Part shown: in pieces, positions 1 through 6,018 of the stretch
How positions within the stretch are numbered: the first letter of the stretch is position 1
Layout: the number at the start of each line of letters is the position of its first letter
Assembly (NCBI GenBank): GCA_014377495.1
Contig: JACMPN010000398.1
Location: forward strand, 1-6,018
Length of the DNA: 6,018 nucleotides
Source: Candidatus Sericytochromatia bacterium
GTDB taxonomy: Bacteria; Cyanobacteriota; Sericytochromatia; JACMPN01
Direction: 5' to 3'
Program-made: the position numbers and the translations under genes
The notes under the pieces: model-generated
What the model was told of the DNA's origin: nothing
Databases searched by the model: none
Seen by the model: only the letters and a program-made list of their open reading frames with translations

Positions 1-482
1 AAGTCGTGCCACTCCTGCGGGATGTCGGCGCCGGAGCCGGCCGCCAGGGCCGCCATGACCCGGTCGTAGGTGTTCCGCGACTTTTCGGTGACCACGTAGC
101 TCTCTTCGCAGCCCTTCTGCAGCGCAAAGGCCCGGGCCCCGCCGCCGATCAGCATCCAGTGGGGCGTGGGGGCGATGGCCCGGGCGACGAGGATGGGGTT
201 TTTGATTTTCTGCAGACCGGCCACGGCGCCCAAGCGGCCGCGGGAGTCCATCACGGAGGCGTCCATGCAGATGGTTTCACCATCCATCAGCAGGCTGGAG
301 CCGGTGCCGGCATTGAAGCGGGGATCGTCCTCCATGATCACGGCGGCGGCGATGGCCCCGGCCAGGGAGTCTTCGCCCGCCTGCATGAGCGCCAGGCCGG
401 CCTTGGCGGCCGCCTCGCACCCGTCGAGATTGGCCGGTGAATTGCCGACCCCACCGTGTACCACTATCATCCGCCGTGCCAT
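1..482 (-). CDS. iaaA: Isoaspartyl peptidase / L-asparaginase (Ntn-hydrolase), N-terminal part, truncated by window edge
   Basis: The minus-strand frame is open from an ATG at 482-480 to the left edge, giving 160 codons with no stop. The translation has the hallmarks of the plant-type (type III) asparaginase/isoaspartyl peptidase family: a VVHGGVGN start (residues 7-14), DDPRFNAGTGS (52-62), MDASVMDSRGRLGAVAGL (73-90) and IKNPILVAR (93-101). Family members are made as precursors that self-cleave before a catalytic Thr near residue 170-180. That Thr lies beyond the window, so activity cannot be confirmed. These cytosolic enzymes hydrolyse beta-aspartyl dipeptides and, more weakly, L-asparagine. 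The start at 482 is backed by GGAAGGA at 490-496 on the minus strand, 7 nt upstream; Met5 is a less likely start. The gene is divergent from the cyanophycinase gene, so beta-Asp-Arg released from cyanophycin is a plausible substrate (inference). A glycosylasparaginase-like role cannot be excluded from half a protein. Confidence 0.9.
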   Translation of the reverse strand, partial: MARRMIVVHGGVGNSPANLDGCEAAAKAGLALMQAGEDSLAGAIAAAVIMEDDPRFNAGTGSSLLMDGETICMDASVMDSRGRLGAVAGLQKIKNPILVARAIAPTPHWMLIGGGARAFALQKGCEESYVVTEKSRNTYDRVMAALAAGSGADIPQEWHD

Positions 483-489
483 AGTCCCG

Positions 490-496
490 TCCTTCC
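490..496 (-). promoter_or_regulatory. Ribosome binding site of the isoaspartyl peptidase gene
   Basis: GGAAGGA reads on the minus strand and ends 7 nt before the ATG at 482. Good spacing and complementarity to the 16S rRNA tail favour this ATG over the in-frame ATG four codons later. Confidence 0.65.
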
Positions 497-574
497 CTCT
501 GCTACCTGTTTGTCGCAGTCCGACCCCGCTGGACGGGCCCCGCACTGCACGTTGTCTAATTCGTCAGGTGATGA

Positions 575-601
575 CGAGACGCTGATGGAGACACCGTCTC
601 G
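575..601. repeat. Inverted repeat in the divergent control region
   Basis: CGAGACG (575-581) and CGTCTCG (595-601) are perfect 7-bp inverted arms around a 13-nt spacer. A second GAGAC at 588-592 can pair instead with GTCTC at 596-600 through a 3-nt loop, so two mutually exclusive hairpins are possible on the same right arm. It could be an operator, since the palindrome is centred near 588, or a leader structure. There is no T-run, so a terminator is unlikely. The function is not known. Confidence 0.4.
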
Positions 602-630
602 CCCGTTGCACGGCGTCCGTCCACAACACT

Positions 631-655
631 GCCTGCGCCCAGCACCTGGGCAGGC
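631..655. repeat. Strong GC-rich hairpin in the cyanophycinase leader
   Basis: GCCT (631-634) pairs with AGGC (652-655), and GCCCAG (637-642) pairs with CTGGGC (646-651). The loop is CAC and there is a 2-nt bulge (GC, 635-636), giving ten base pairs, nearly all G-C. It ends about 50 nt before the SD of cphB. No T-run follows on either strand, so it is not an ordinary intrinsic terminator. It may be an operator palindrome or a stabilising or regulatory element in the mRNA leader (inference). Confidence 0.5.
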
Positions 656-705
656 ATGGTACAACTAACGTGTTTGTGCCATCCACATTTCGCCACGTCA
701 TGCTC

Positions 706-713
706 AGGAGGGG
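706..713 (+). promoter_or_regulatory. Strong Shine-Dalgarno that sets the cphB start at TTG 718
   Basis: AGGAGGGG contains the full AGGAGG consensus at 706-711, followed by 6 nt and then TTG at 718. No such site precedes the in-frame GTG at 670. The in-frame ATG at 700 lies upstream of this SD and so cannot use it. Confidence 0.7.
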
Positions 714-717
714 CCGC

Positions 718-1560
718 TTGTCCACGGAAATAGGCCGTCTGGTCATCATCGGCGGCGCCGAGGACAAGGAAGGCGACAAACAGATCCTGGCCCGGGTCAT
801 CGCCCTTTCTGGCGCCGATCGTGCCCGCATCGCCGTGATCACCACGGCGAGCAGCATCACGGCCGAAATGGAAGCCATCTACACCCGGGCTTTCCTGGAT
901 CTGGGCGCCGCCTCCATCATCCCGTTGCACATCGATGACCGCGCCGACGCCAACAACCCCGACCACGTCGAGGCGATCTCGAACGCCACCGGAGTCTTTA
1001 TGACCGGTGGCAGTCAGGCCCGTCTGGCCCATATCCTCGGCGGCAGCGAAGTGGCCAAAGCCATGCACCGCTCCCGGCGGGACCGCGGCACCTGCATCGC
1101 CGGCACCAGCGCCGGGGCCAGTGCCATCAGCGAGCACATGGTCCGTGACGGCGACCAGGACATCCTGCCCCGCAAGGACATGACGAATCTGATCCCCGGT
1201 CTCGGCCTCCTGAAGCGGGTCCTCATCGACCAGCATTTCACCCAGCGTCAGCGGCTGGCCCGCCTGGTGGCGGCCGTGGCGGAGAACCCCTTCGTCCTCG
1301 GCATCGGCATCGACGAAAACACCGCCCTTGTCGTTGATGCGGACACGACCCTGGAAGTGATCGGCGCCGGTACGGTGAACATCGTTGACGGCCGCAGCAT
1401 GGACTCGAACATCACGAGCATCCGCCCGGGGACACTGCTCACGTTGAACAACATCAACCTGCACATCCTCGCTGCCGGCGCCCGCTTTCACGTGGAAAGC
1501 CGGACGGTCCGGCCATCCGTTCCCCAGCCTGTGCCTGTGGGCTCGCCCTTTCCCGGTTAA
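718..1560 (+). CDS. cphB: Cyanophycinase (peptidase family S51)
   Basis: This 280-residue cytosolic exopeptidase is expected to cut the beta-linked backbone of cyanophycin and release beta-Asp-Arg dipeptides. It opens with GRLVIIGGAEDKEGDK, the family's N-terminal signature. The nucleophile elbow GTSAGAS puts the catalytic Ser at residue 131. FMTGGSQ supplies Gln100, the run DQHFTQRQRLAR supplies Asp171, Gln172, His173, Arg177, Arg179 and Arg182, and GIDEN supplies Glu200. From memory these match the active-site and pocket residues of Synechocystis CphB (Ser132, Gln101, Asp172 to Arg183, Glu201), each shifted by one. That register and the strong SD support TTG 718. The same frame is open from GTG 670, which would add 16 residues unlike the family. 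There is no signal peptide, so it acts inside the cell, unlike the secreted CphE type. The last 15 or so residues are Pro-rich and look like a short disordered tail. cphA follows 88 bp downstream on the same strand, so co-transcription is likely. Confidence 0.95.
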   Translation: MSTEIGRLVIIGGAEDKEGDKQILARVIALSGADRARIAVITTASSITAEMEAIYTRAFLDLGAASIIPLHIDDRADANNPDHVEAISNATGVFMTGGSQARLAHILGGSEVAKAMHRSRRDRGTCIAGTSAGASAISEHMVRDGDQDILPRKDMTNLIPGLGLLKRVLIDQHFTQRQRLARLVAAVAENPFVLGIGIDENTALVVDADTTLEVIGAGTVNIVDGRSMDSNITSIRPGTLLTLNNINLHILAAGARFHVESRTVRPSVPQPVPVGSPFPG

Positions 1561-1599
1561 ATTCAGGCCGACGGGTTCCGGCTCCGGCCGGTTCCAGTT

Positions 1600-1605
1600 T
1601 ATGAT
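1600..1605 (+). promoter_or_regulatory. Possible -10 element of an internal promoter for cphA
   Basis: TATGAT matches the sigma-70 -10 consensus at five of six positions and lies in the 88-bp gap between cphB and cphA. The best upstream hexamer, TTCCGG at 1576-1581 with an 18-nt spacer, shares little beyond its TT with TTGACA. An internal promoter is possible but weakly supported. The gap also contains a CCGG-rich stretch (1578-1591) with no clear function. Confidence 0.25.
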
Positions 1606-1633
1606 GCGACCTTAAATCCCCTATTGGCGCGCC

Positions 1634-1638
1634 AGGAG
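1634..1638 (+). promoter_or_regulatory. Ribosome binding site of cphA
   Basis: AGGAG is followed by 10 nt and the ATG at 1649. It fixes the start that also gives the expected family N-terminus. Confidence 0.6.
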
Positions 1639-1648
1639 TTGTTAACGC

Positions 1649-4465
1649 ATGAAAGTCCTCGACACGCGCATTCTCCGCGGACCGAACATCCACAGTCTGC
1701 GGCCATGCTTTTTGGCGGTTCTCGATCTGGAAGAGCTCGATGACAAGCCGTCTTCGTCCTTTCCCGATTTCACGGACCGGCTGATCGAACTCCTCCCGGG
1801 GATCAAGGACCATCGCTGCTCGACGGGCTATCGGGGCGGTTTCGTCGACCGGCTGCGTGAGGGTACCTATCCTGCCCACATCACCGAGCACGTCCTGATC
1901 GAGCTGCAGTGCGCCGTCGGCATCGACGTCGGTTTCGGCAAGGCTCGCACGGTGCCCAAGCGCCCGCGCCAGTACACGATCGTCTGCTCCTACAAGATCG
2001 AGAAGGTCGTCACCGAGGCCCTGCCCGTGGCGATCAAAATCGTCGAAGGCCTCGCCCGTGGCGAGCATGTCGACATCACCGAGGACCTCAAGGAACTGCG
2101 CTACTGGGCGGAGCGTTATGCGCTCGGTCCCAGCACGAACGCCATCGTCGAGGCGGCGGCGCGTCGTGGCATCCCCCTCTTCCGGGTCACCGAAGGGGCC
2201 AGCCTCTTCCAACTCGGCTGGGGCAAGCACATGAAGCGGATCCAGGCCACCGTGACCAGCCAGACGAGCCACATCGCCGTCGAACTGGCCAGCGACAAGG
2301 ACATGACCAAGGCGATTCTTGCCGAAGCGGGTCTCCCTGTACCCAGCGGTGAAATCGTCCGGTCGGCCGAAGCCGCCATCGTTGCCGCCCGCCGCATCCG
2401 CCGTCCCGTCGCCCTCAAGCCGTTCAACGGTAACCAGGGCAAGGGCGTCAGCCTCAATCTGACTGATCCCGGCCAGATCGCCGCCGCCTATGACCTGGCC
2501 GCAGTCCACAGCCGCTCGGTCATCGTCGAGCGCTACATCACCGGCCAGGACTACCGGGTCCTCGTCGTCGGCCAGGACGTCATCGCCGCCGCCTGTCGCC
2601 GGCCGGCCAACGTCATCGGTGATGGCGACCGTACGATCACCGCCCTCGTCGACATCGAGAACACCAACCCGATGCGGGGCAACGGCCATATGAAGCCGAT
2701 GACCTGGATCAAGCTGGACGAGAGTGCCCGCCAGGTCCTGGACCGGCAGGGTTACACCTTTGATTCCGTGCCGCCGGCCGGTGAGCTCGTCGTCCTCAAG
2801 GAGAACGCCAACCTGTCCACCGGGGGTGCCGCCGAAGACGTCACCCACCTCCTGCATCCCAGCACGGCGGCCGTCTGCGTGCGGGCGGCCCTGGCCATCG
2901 GCCTGGACGTCTGCGGCATCGACATTGTCTGCGACGATATCTCGGAGCCCCTGGCCGAGCAGGGTGGGGCGATCATCGAAGTGAATGCCGCCCCCGGCAT
3001 CCGCATGCACCAGCACCCCAGCAAGGGCAAGGCCCATGACGTGGGCGCCGCCATCCTCGAATCACTGTTCCCCAAGGACACGCCGTCGCGGATCCCCGTC
3101 ATCACCGTCACCGGTACGAACGGCAAGACGACGACGGCTTTGATGATCGGTCACACGATCCAGGCCACGGGCGCCGTCACCGGTGTGACGACGACCGAAG
3201 CCATCTACGTCAACGGCCGGGTCGTCCAGGTGGGCGACTGCACCGGCTACTGGTCGGCCCGCTCGGTGCTGACCAACCCGATGGTCGAAGCCGCCGTCCT
3301 TGAAACCGCCCGGGGCGGCATGCTGAAACGGGGCCTGGCCTTTGACGTGGCCGACGTCGGTGTCGTCCTGAACATCCAGGACGACCACCTCGGCCAGCAC
3401 GGCATCGAGACCCTGGAAGACCTTGCCAGGGTGAAGAAACTTGTTGTCACGACGGCCAAGAAGGCCGTCGTGCTCAACGCCGAGGATTCCCTCACCGTGG
3501 ACATGGCCCAGGACAAGCGGGAAGGGGCGGAAGTGTTGTACTTCACCCTCGATCCCGGCCATCCGGTCGTCGCCCGCCACCTCGAAGAGGGTGGTCGTGC
3601 GGTCTACCTGCGGCGGAACATGATCATGCTGGCCAACGGCTTCCACCACACGCCCTTGGTCGAGATCGAGCGCATTCCGGCCACCCTGCGGGGCCGGGCC
3701 CGGCACAACATCGCCAATGCGGCTGCGGCCATTGCGGCGTTGTGGGCAGCTGGGTACACCAACGAGCAGATGATCGCCGGCATGACGACGTTCACCTCGG
3801 ACGTCGACCAGAACCCCGGTCGTTTGAACCTGTTCCACATCCGGGACTTCCAGGTGATGCTCGATTACGCCCACAATCAGGCCTCCTACAAGAGCCTGAT
3901 CGGCACCGTCCGCCAGTTGCCCCATAACCGCCTCATCGGCGTGATCACGGCGCCTGGCGACCGGTATCCCGAAAAGCTGCGGGAGATCGGCCTCATCGCC
4001 GGCCAGGGCTTCGACGAAGTCTACGTCCGTCAGATGAAGGACCTCCGTGGTCGTCCCTTGGGCGAAGCGCCGGACATCATCCTGGAAGGCGTCCGGGAGG
4101 CGGGGCTCGATCCCAGCAAGGTGTATCGGATCCTCGACGCAGCGGACGCGGTCGAAGCGGCCATTGCCGACGGCAAGGCCGGTGATCTGATCGTGGTCGG
4201 TTGTGCCGACACGGCCGCCCTGATCGCTCAGGTGCGGGGCATTGCCGAACGGAACCTGCCGACGGTCGCCCAGGTGTCGCCCTTCGATTTGGCCCCGCCG
4301 GTCCGCAGTCTGCCGGCCCCGATGGCGGCCCCTGCTGCTCCGGCGCCGCTCTCCAACGCCATCCGCTCGGTTGACGAGGTCACCTGGGTGGCGGCGGCTT
4401 CGCCCAACGACGGCGAATCGGGCGCGAAGGCCACGGCCGGCCGGACTGAGGACAACAACGACTAG
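1649..4465 (+). CDS. cphA: Cyanophycin synthetase (CphA1 type)
   Basis: The 938-residue product adds Asp to the growing backbone and Arg to each Asp side chain, using ATP for both steps in the cytosol. The three expected domains are present. The N domain (about 1-165) starts with LRGPN and contains HITEH at 77-81. The ATP-grasp domain (about 166-485) has LGPST before it, then QLGWGKHMKRIQAT, the KPFNGNQGKGV loop (257-267) and EVNAAPG (444-450); it is expected to join Asp. The Mur-ligase-like domain has an intact P-loop VTGTNGKTTT (487-496, Lys493), NIQDDHLG (575-582), RHNIANAAAA (685-694) and DYAHN (739-743); it is expected to add Arg. The intact P-loop argues against the shorter CphA2 type, which uses beta-Asp-Arg and lacks this site. 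Cyanobacterial enzymes are about 870-900 residues. The extra length here is a Pro/Ala-rich tail from about 866. The ATG at 1649 has an SD at 1634-1638 and gives the usual family N-terminus. It lies downstream of cphB in the same direction. Confidence 0.97.
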   Translation: MKVLDTRILRGPNIHSLRPCFLAVLDLEELDDKPSSSFPDFTDRLIELLPGIKDHRCSTGYRGGFVDRLREGTYPAHITEHVLIELQCAVGIDVGFGKARTVPKRPRQYTIVCSYKIEKVVTEALPVAIKIVEGLARGEHVDITEDLKELRYWAERYALGPSTNAIVEAAARRGIPLFRVTEGASLFQLGWGKHMKRIQATVTSQTSHIAVELASDKDMTKAILAEAGLPVPSGEIVRSAEAAIVAARRIRRPVALKPFNGNQGKGVSLNLTDPGQIAAAYDLAAVHSRSVIVERYITGQDYRVLVVGQDVIAAACRRPANVIGDGDRTITALVDIENTNPMRGNGHMKPMTWIKLDESARQVLDRQGYTFDSVPPAGELVVLKENANLSTGGAAEDVTHLLHPSTAAVCVRAALAIGLDVCGIDIVCDDISEPLAEQGGAIIEVNAAPGIRMHQHPSKGKAHDVGAAILESLFPKDTPSRIPVITVTGTNGKTTTALMIGHTIQATGAVTGVTTTEAIYVNGRVVQVGDCTGYWSARSVLTNPMVEAAVLETARGGMLKRGLAFDVADVGVVLNIQDDHLGQHGIETLEDLARVKKLVVTTAKKAVVLNAEDSLTVDMAQDKREGAEVLYFTLDPGHPVVARHLEEGGRAVYLRRNMIMLANGFHHTPLVEIERIPATLRGRARHNIANAAAAIAALWAAGYTNEQMIAGMTTFTSDVDQNPGRLNLFHIRDFQVMLDYAHNQASYKSLIGTVRQLPHNRLIGVITAPGDRYPEKLREIGLIAGQGFDEVYVRQMKDLRGRPLGEAPDIILEGVREAGLDPSKVYRILDAADAVEAAIADGKAGDLIVVGCADTAALIAQVRGIAERNLPTVAQVSPFDLAPPVRSLPAPMAAPAAPAPLSNAIRSVDEVTWVAAASPNDGESGAKATAGRTEDNND

Positions 4466-4491
4466 GTCGGTCCGTTTGGGTAAATGTGAGG

Positions 4492-4521
4492 CAGTGGTCC
4501 TGAGGGTGTCACTGATTTTTT
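4492..4521 (+). terminator. Likely Rho-independent terminator of cphA
   Basis: CAGTG (4492-4496) pairs with CACTG (4510-4514). The stem can be extended inward by two G-T wobbles. After one A there are six Ts (4516-4521). The stem starts 26 nt past the cphA stop, in the convergent spacer before the debranching gene. The stem is short but the T-run and position fit. On the minus strand the hairpin is followed by no clear U-tract, so it probably serves cphA mainly. Confidence 0.55.
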
Positions 4522-4553
4522 CGCGTGGGGAACTTCCGCCCGACTCGCCGTGC

Positions 4554-6018
4554 TTACACCTCGATCATCACCCGCAACGGCCCGTCCTTGCTGAGGACCT
4601 CGCAACCCGTGACGGTGCCCCGCCGGGTGAAGCGCAGGTCGATCGTGCTCTGGCCGACCCGCAGCCGGCGTACGTCGAGGCGCTCCAACGAGACGGGCAG
4701 CATCGGCTCGTGGATGTGCAAGAGGTTGTTGGCGGCATCCGCCTCGATGCCCAGCACGGCCTGGAGCATCATGAAGGCCCCGGCCGCAGCCCAGGCCTGC
4801 GGACTGCACGCGACCGGGTAACGCACAGGGACGTCGAGCTCGCCACCCCGGGTGAAGCCGCAGAACAGCTCCGGCAGCCGGTAGTAGGGAAAGTGCCAGC
4901 TCGCTTCGTAAAGCGCTTCGAGGATCTGACAGGCTTCCTTCTTGTACCCATAATCGGCCAGCCCTTTGGCGATGATTGAATTGTCATGCGGCCACACGGT
5001 CCCGTTGTGATAGCTCATCGGATTGAAGGCTTTCATCTCGTTGCTGACTGTGCGGATCCCCCACCCCGAGAACATGTCGGGCGCCAACAACCAATTGGCC
5101 GTGGCCATGGCCCGGTCCGGGGCGATGATCCCGCTCCACAGCCCGTGGCCGGGATTGGAGGTGATCGTCCGGACGGCCTGTTTGTCGCCGTCGAGGGCCA
5201 GGGCGTAGTAGTTGGCGTCTTCCAGGAAAAAATCGCGGTTGAACCGGGCCTTCAGGTCGGCGGCTTCCTGCTCCAGCCGGTCGGCGATCGCCCGCAGTCC
5301 CCGGATGCGGTAGAGTCGGGCGGCACTCCGCTTGGCATGGTAGACGTAGCCCTGCACTTCGACGAGGGCGATCGGGCCGGTGGCAACCCGCCCGTCCAGG
5401 TGAATCACCGAGTCGTGGGAATCCTTCCAGCCCTGGACGGCCAGGCCCCGGGGTGACCGGCAGAGATACTCGATGTACCCGTCCCCGTCCAGGTCGCCAA
5501 AGCGATCGATCCAGGTCAGGGCCCGCTCCATCGGTTCCCACAGCTCGTCAATCAGGGCCGCATCGCCCGTCCATCGCTCATACTCGCCCAGCAGGACGAT
5601 AAAGAGGGGCGTCGCATCGATCGTGCCGTAATACGGGGTGTGCGGGATCTTGCCAAGGTTGGCCAGCTGACCCTGCCGGACCTCGTGGAGGATTTTGCCC
5701 GGCTCCTCGTCCCGCCAGTCGTTGACCTCCTGTCCCTGCCAATGGGCCAGAAAGCGCAACGTGCCTTTGGCGATCTCGGGCTGCACGATCATCGCCTGCA
5801 GGCACGTGATCAGCGAGTCCCGCCCGAAGGGCACGGCGTACCAGGGGATGCCGGCCGTGATCAGGGGGCCGCCGACGCTGTCGACGACGAGCGTGCCCAA
5901 ATCCATCTGGTTGCGCATGATCCATTGGTTGAAAAAGCGGTCGTTGGTGTCGAACTGGGTGCAGTGGTTGAGCCAGTTGGCCTGACGGGCCTTCATCGCC
6001 TTGTAGCTGGCCCCGTAG
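4554..6018 (-). CDS. Amylo-alpha-1,6-glucosidase / glycogen-debranching family protein, C-terminal part, truncated by window edge
   Basis: This minus-strand frame ends at a TAA (4556-4554) and stays open to the right edge, giving about 487 residues. The first in-frame Met in the window (5996) is probably internal: seven more codons are open upstream, and family members usually have an N-terminal beta-rich domain and total about 700 residues. What is visible is the (alpha/alpha)6-barrel catalytic domain of the bacterial debranching-type family. Recognisable stretches are GIPWYAVPFGRDSL (around 5810-5850), HEVRQGQ (5667-5687), PYYGTIDATP (5607-5636), QGWKDSHDS (5409-5435), PIALVEVQGYVY just after it, and HNGTVWPHDNS (4977-5009). 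Acidic residues in QGWKDSHDS are candidates for catalysis, judging by related glycosidases. The likely role is hydrolysis of alpha-1,6 branches or related alpha-glucosidic bonds in glycogen or oligosaccharides; the exact substrate cannot be read from sequence. The last 70 or so residues form a small domain ending DGPLRVMIEV. It is convergent with cphA across 88 bp. Confidence 0.88.
   Translation of the reverse strand, partial: YGASYKAMKARQANWLNHCTQFDTNDRFFNQWIMRNQMDLGTLVVDSVGGPLITAGIPWYAVPFGRDSLITCLQAMIVQPEIAKGTLRFLAHWQGQEVNDWRDEEPGKILHEVRQGQLANLGKIPHTPYYGTIDATPLFIVLLGEYERWTGDAALIDELWEPMERALTWIDRFGDLDGDGYIEYLCRSPRGLAVQGWKDSHDSVIHLDGRVATGPIALVEVQGYVYHAKRSAARLYRIRGLRAIADRLEQEAADLKARFNRDFFLEDANYYALALDGDKQAVRTITSNPGHGLWSGIIAPDRAMATANWLLAPDMFSGWGIRTVSNEMKAFNPMSYHNGTVWPHDNSIIAKGLADYGYKKEACQILEALYEASWHFPYYRLPELFCGFTRGGELDVPVRYPVACSPQAWAAAGAFMMLQAVLGIEADAANNLLHIHEPMLPVSLERLDVRRLRVGQSTIDLRFTRRGTVTGCEVLSKDGPLRVMIEV

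Larger units (their letters stand above)
483..717. other. Divergent intergenic region with control elements, between the peptidase and cyanophycinase genes
   Basis: About 235 bp separate the two divergent starts. No protein here is supported; the short frames that cross it are not continuous with any recognisable domain. The region must hold the promoters of both genes, but I found no convincing sigma-70 -35/-10 pair on either strand. TCTAAT at 555-560 is a lone -10-like hexamer on the plus strand without a spaced -35. The notable content is two inverted repeats (575-601 and 631-655), listed separately. Confidence 0.6.

Noticed and set aside
6..440. 144-codon plus-strand frame opposite the peptidase
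   Set aside because: The minus strand carries clear asparaginase-family motifs in this stretch; the plus-strand product is Gly/Ala/His-rich with no family resemblance.
556..1491. 311-codon open frame on the minus strand, opposite cphB
   Set aside because: It shadows the cyanophycinase gene, whose catalytic residues are all present. The antisense product resembles no family and has the same biased composition.
1454..3037. 527-codon open frame on the minus strand, opposite cphB end and cphA
   Set aside because: It is fully antisense to well-supported CphA coding sequence. Its translation is low-complexity (Asp, Gly, Val, Ala, Arg), with no recognisable domain. Long antisense frames are expected in GC-rich genes.
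3062..3925. 287-codon open frame on the minus strand, opposite the CphA Mur-ligase domain
   Set aside because: It is antisense to an intact, motif-rich domain and has no recognisable features of its own.
4492..4521. The same hairpin as a terminator for the minus-strand debranching gene
   Set aside because: Reading on the minus strand, the stem is followed by a mixed sequence without a U-run, so only the plus-strand role is supported.
4242..4979. 245-codon plus-strand frame running from the cphA 3' end through the convergent spacer
   Set aside because: It overlaps cphA in another frame and then runs antisense to the debranching gene, crossing the likely terminator. The composition is Arg/Pro-rich shadow-type.
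4984..5541. 185-codon minus-strand frame inside the debranching gene
   Set aside because: It is an alternative frame of the same strand within a well-supported coding region, with an Arg/Pro/Gly-rich translation.

Overview
The window is a GC-rich bacterial chromosomal segment (about two-thirds G+C by eye, third codon positions mostly G or C). It is gene-dense and shows no mobile-element, CRISPR or RNA-gene signature. The cyanophycin genes point to a bacterium that stores nitrogen as multi-L-arginyl-poly-L-aspartate. The phylum cannot be fixed from this sequence, and nothing seen here requires a cyanobacterium.

Layout. (1) Positions 1-482, minus strand: the first 160 codons of an isoaspartyl peptidase/L-asparaginase of the Ntn-hydrolase family, cut by the left edge. 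(2) Positions 483-717: a divergent intergenic region with a strong hairpin and a second inverted repeat. (3) Positions 718-1560, plus strand: cyanophycinase (cphB), probably starting at a TTG codon. (4) Positions 1649-4465, plus strand: cyanophycin synthetase (cphA), complete, with a Pro/Ala-rich C-terminal tail. (5) Positions 4466-4553: a short convergent spacer with a likely Rho-independent terminator for cphA. (6) Positions 4554-6018, minus strand: the C-terminal part of an amylo-alpha-1,6-glucosidase-type glycogen-debranching protein, cut by the right edge.

How the genes fit together. CphA builds cyanophycin from Asp and Arg using ATP. CphB cuts the polymer to beta-Asp-Arg dipeptides. An isoaspartyl peptidase can split those dipeptides to free Asp and Arg. 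The first three genes could therefore encode the whole synthesis-storage-mobilisation cycle. The neighbouring debranching-type enzyme acts on alpha-glucan, so a carbon-reserve gene lies beside a nitrogen-reserve locus, though in the opposite orientation and probably transcribed separately.

I see no convincing undescribed system. The points worth a second look are the compact cycle, the structured leader, the HxxEH motif in the CphA N domain and the CphA tail.
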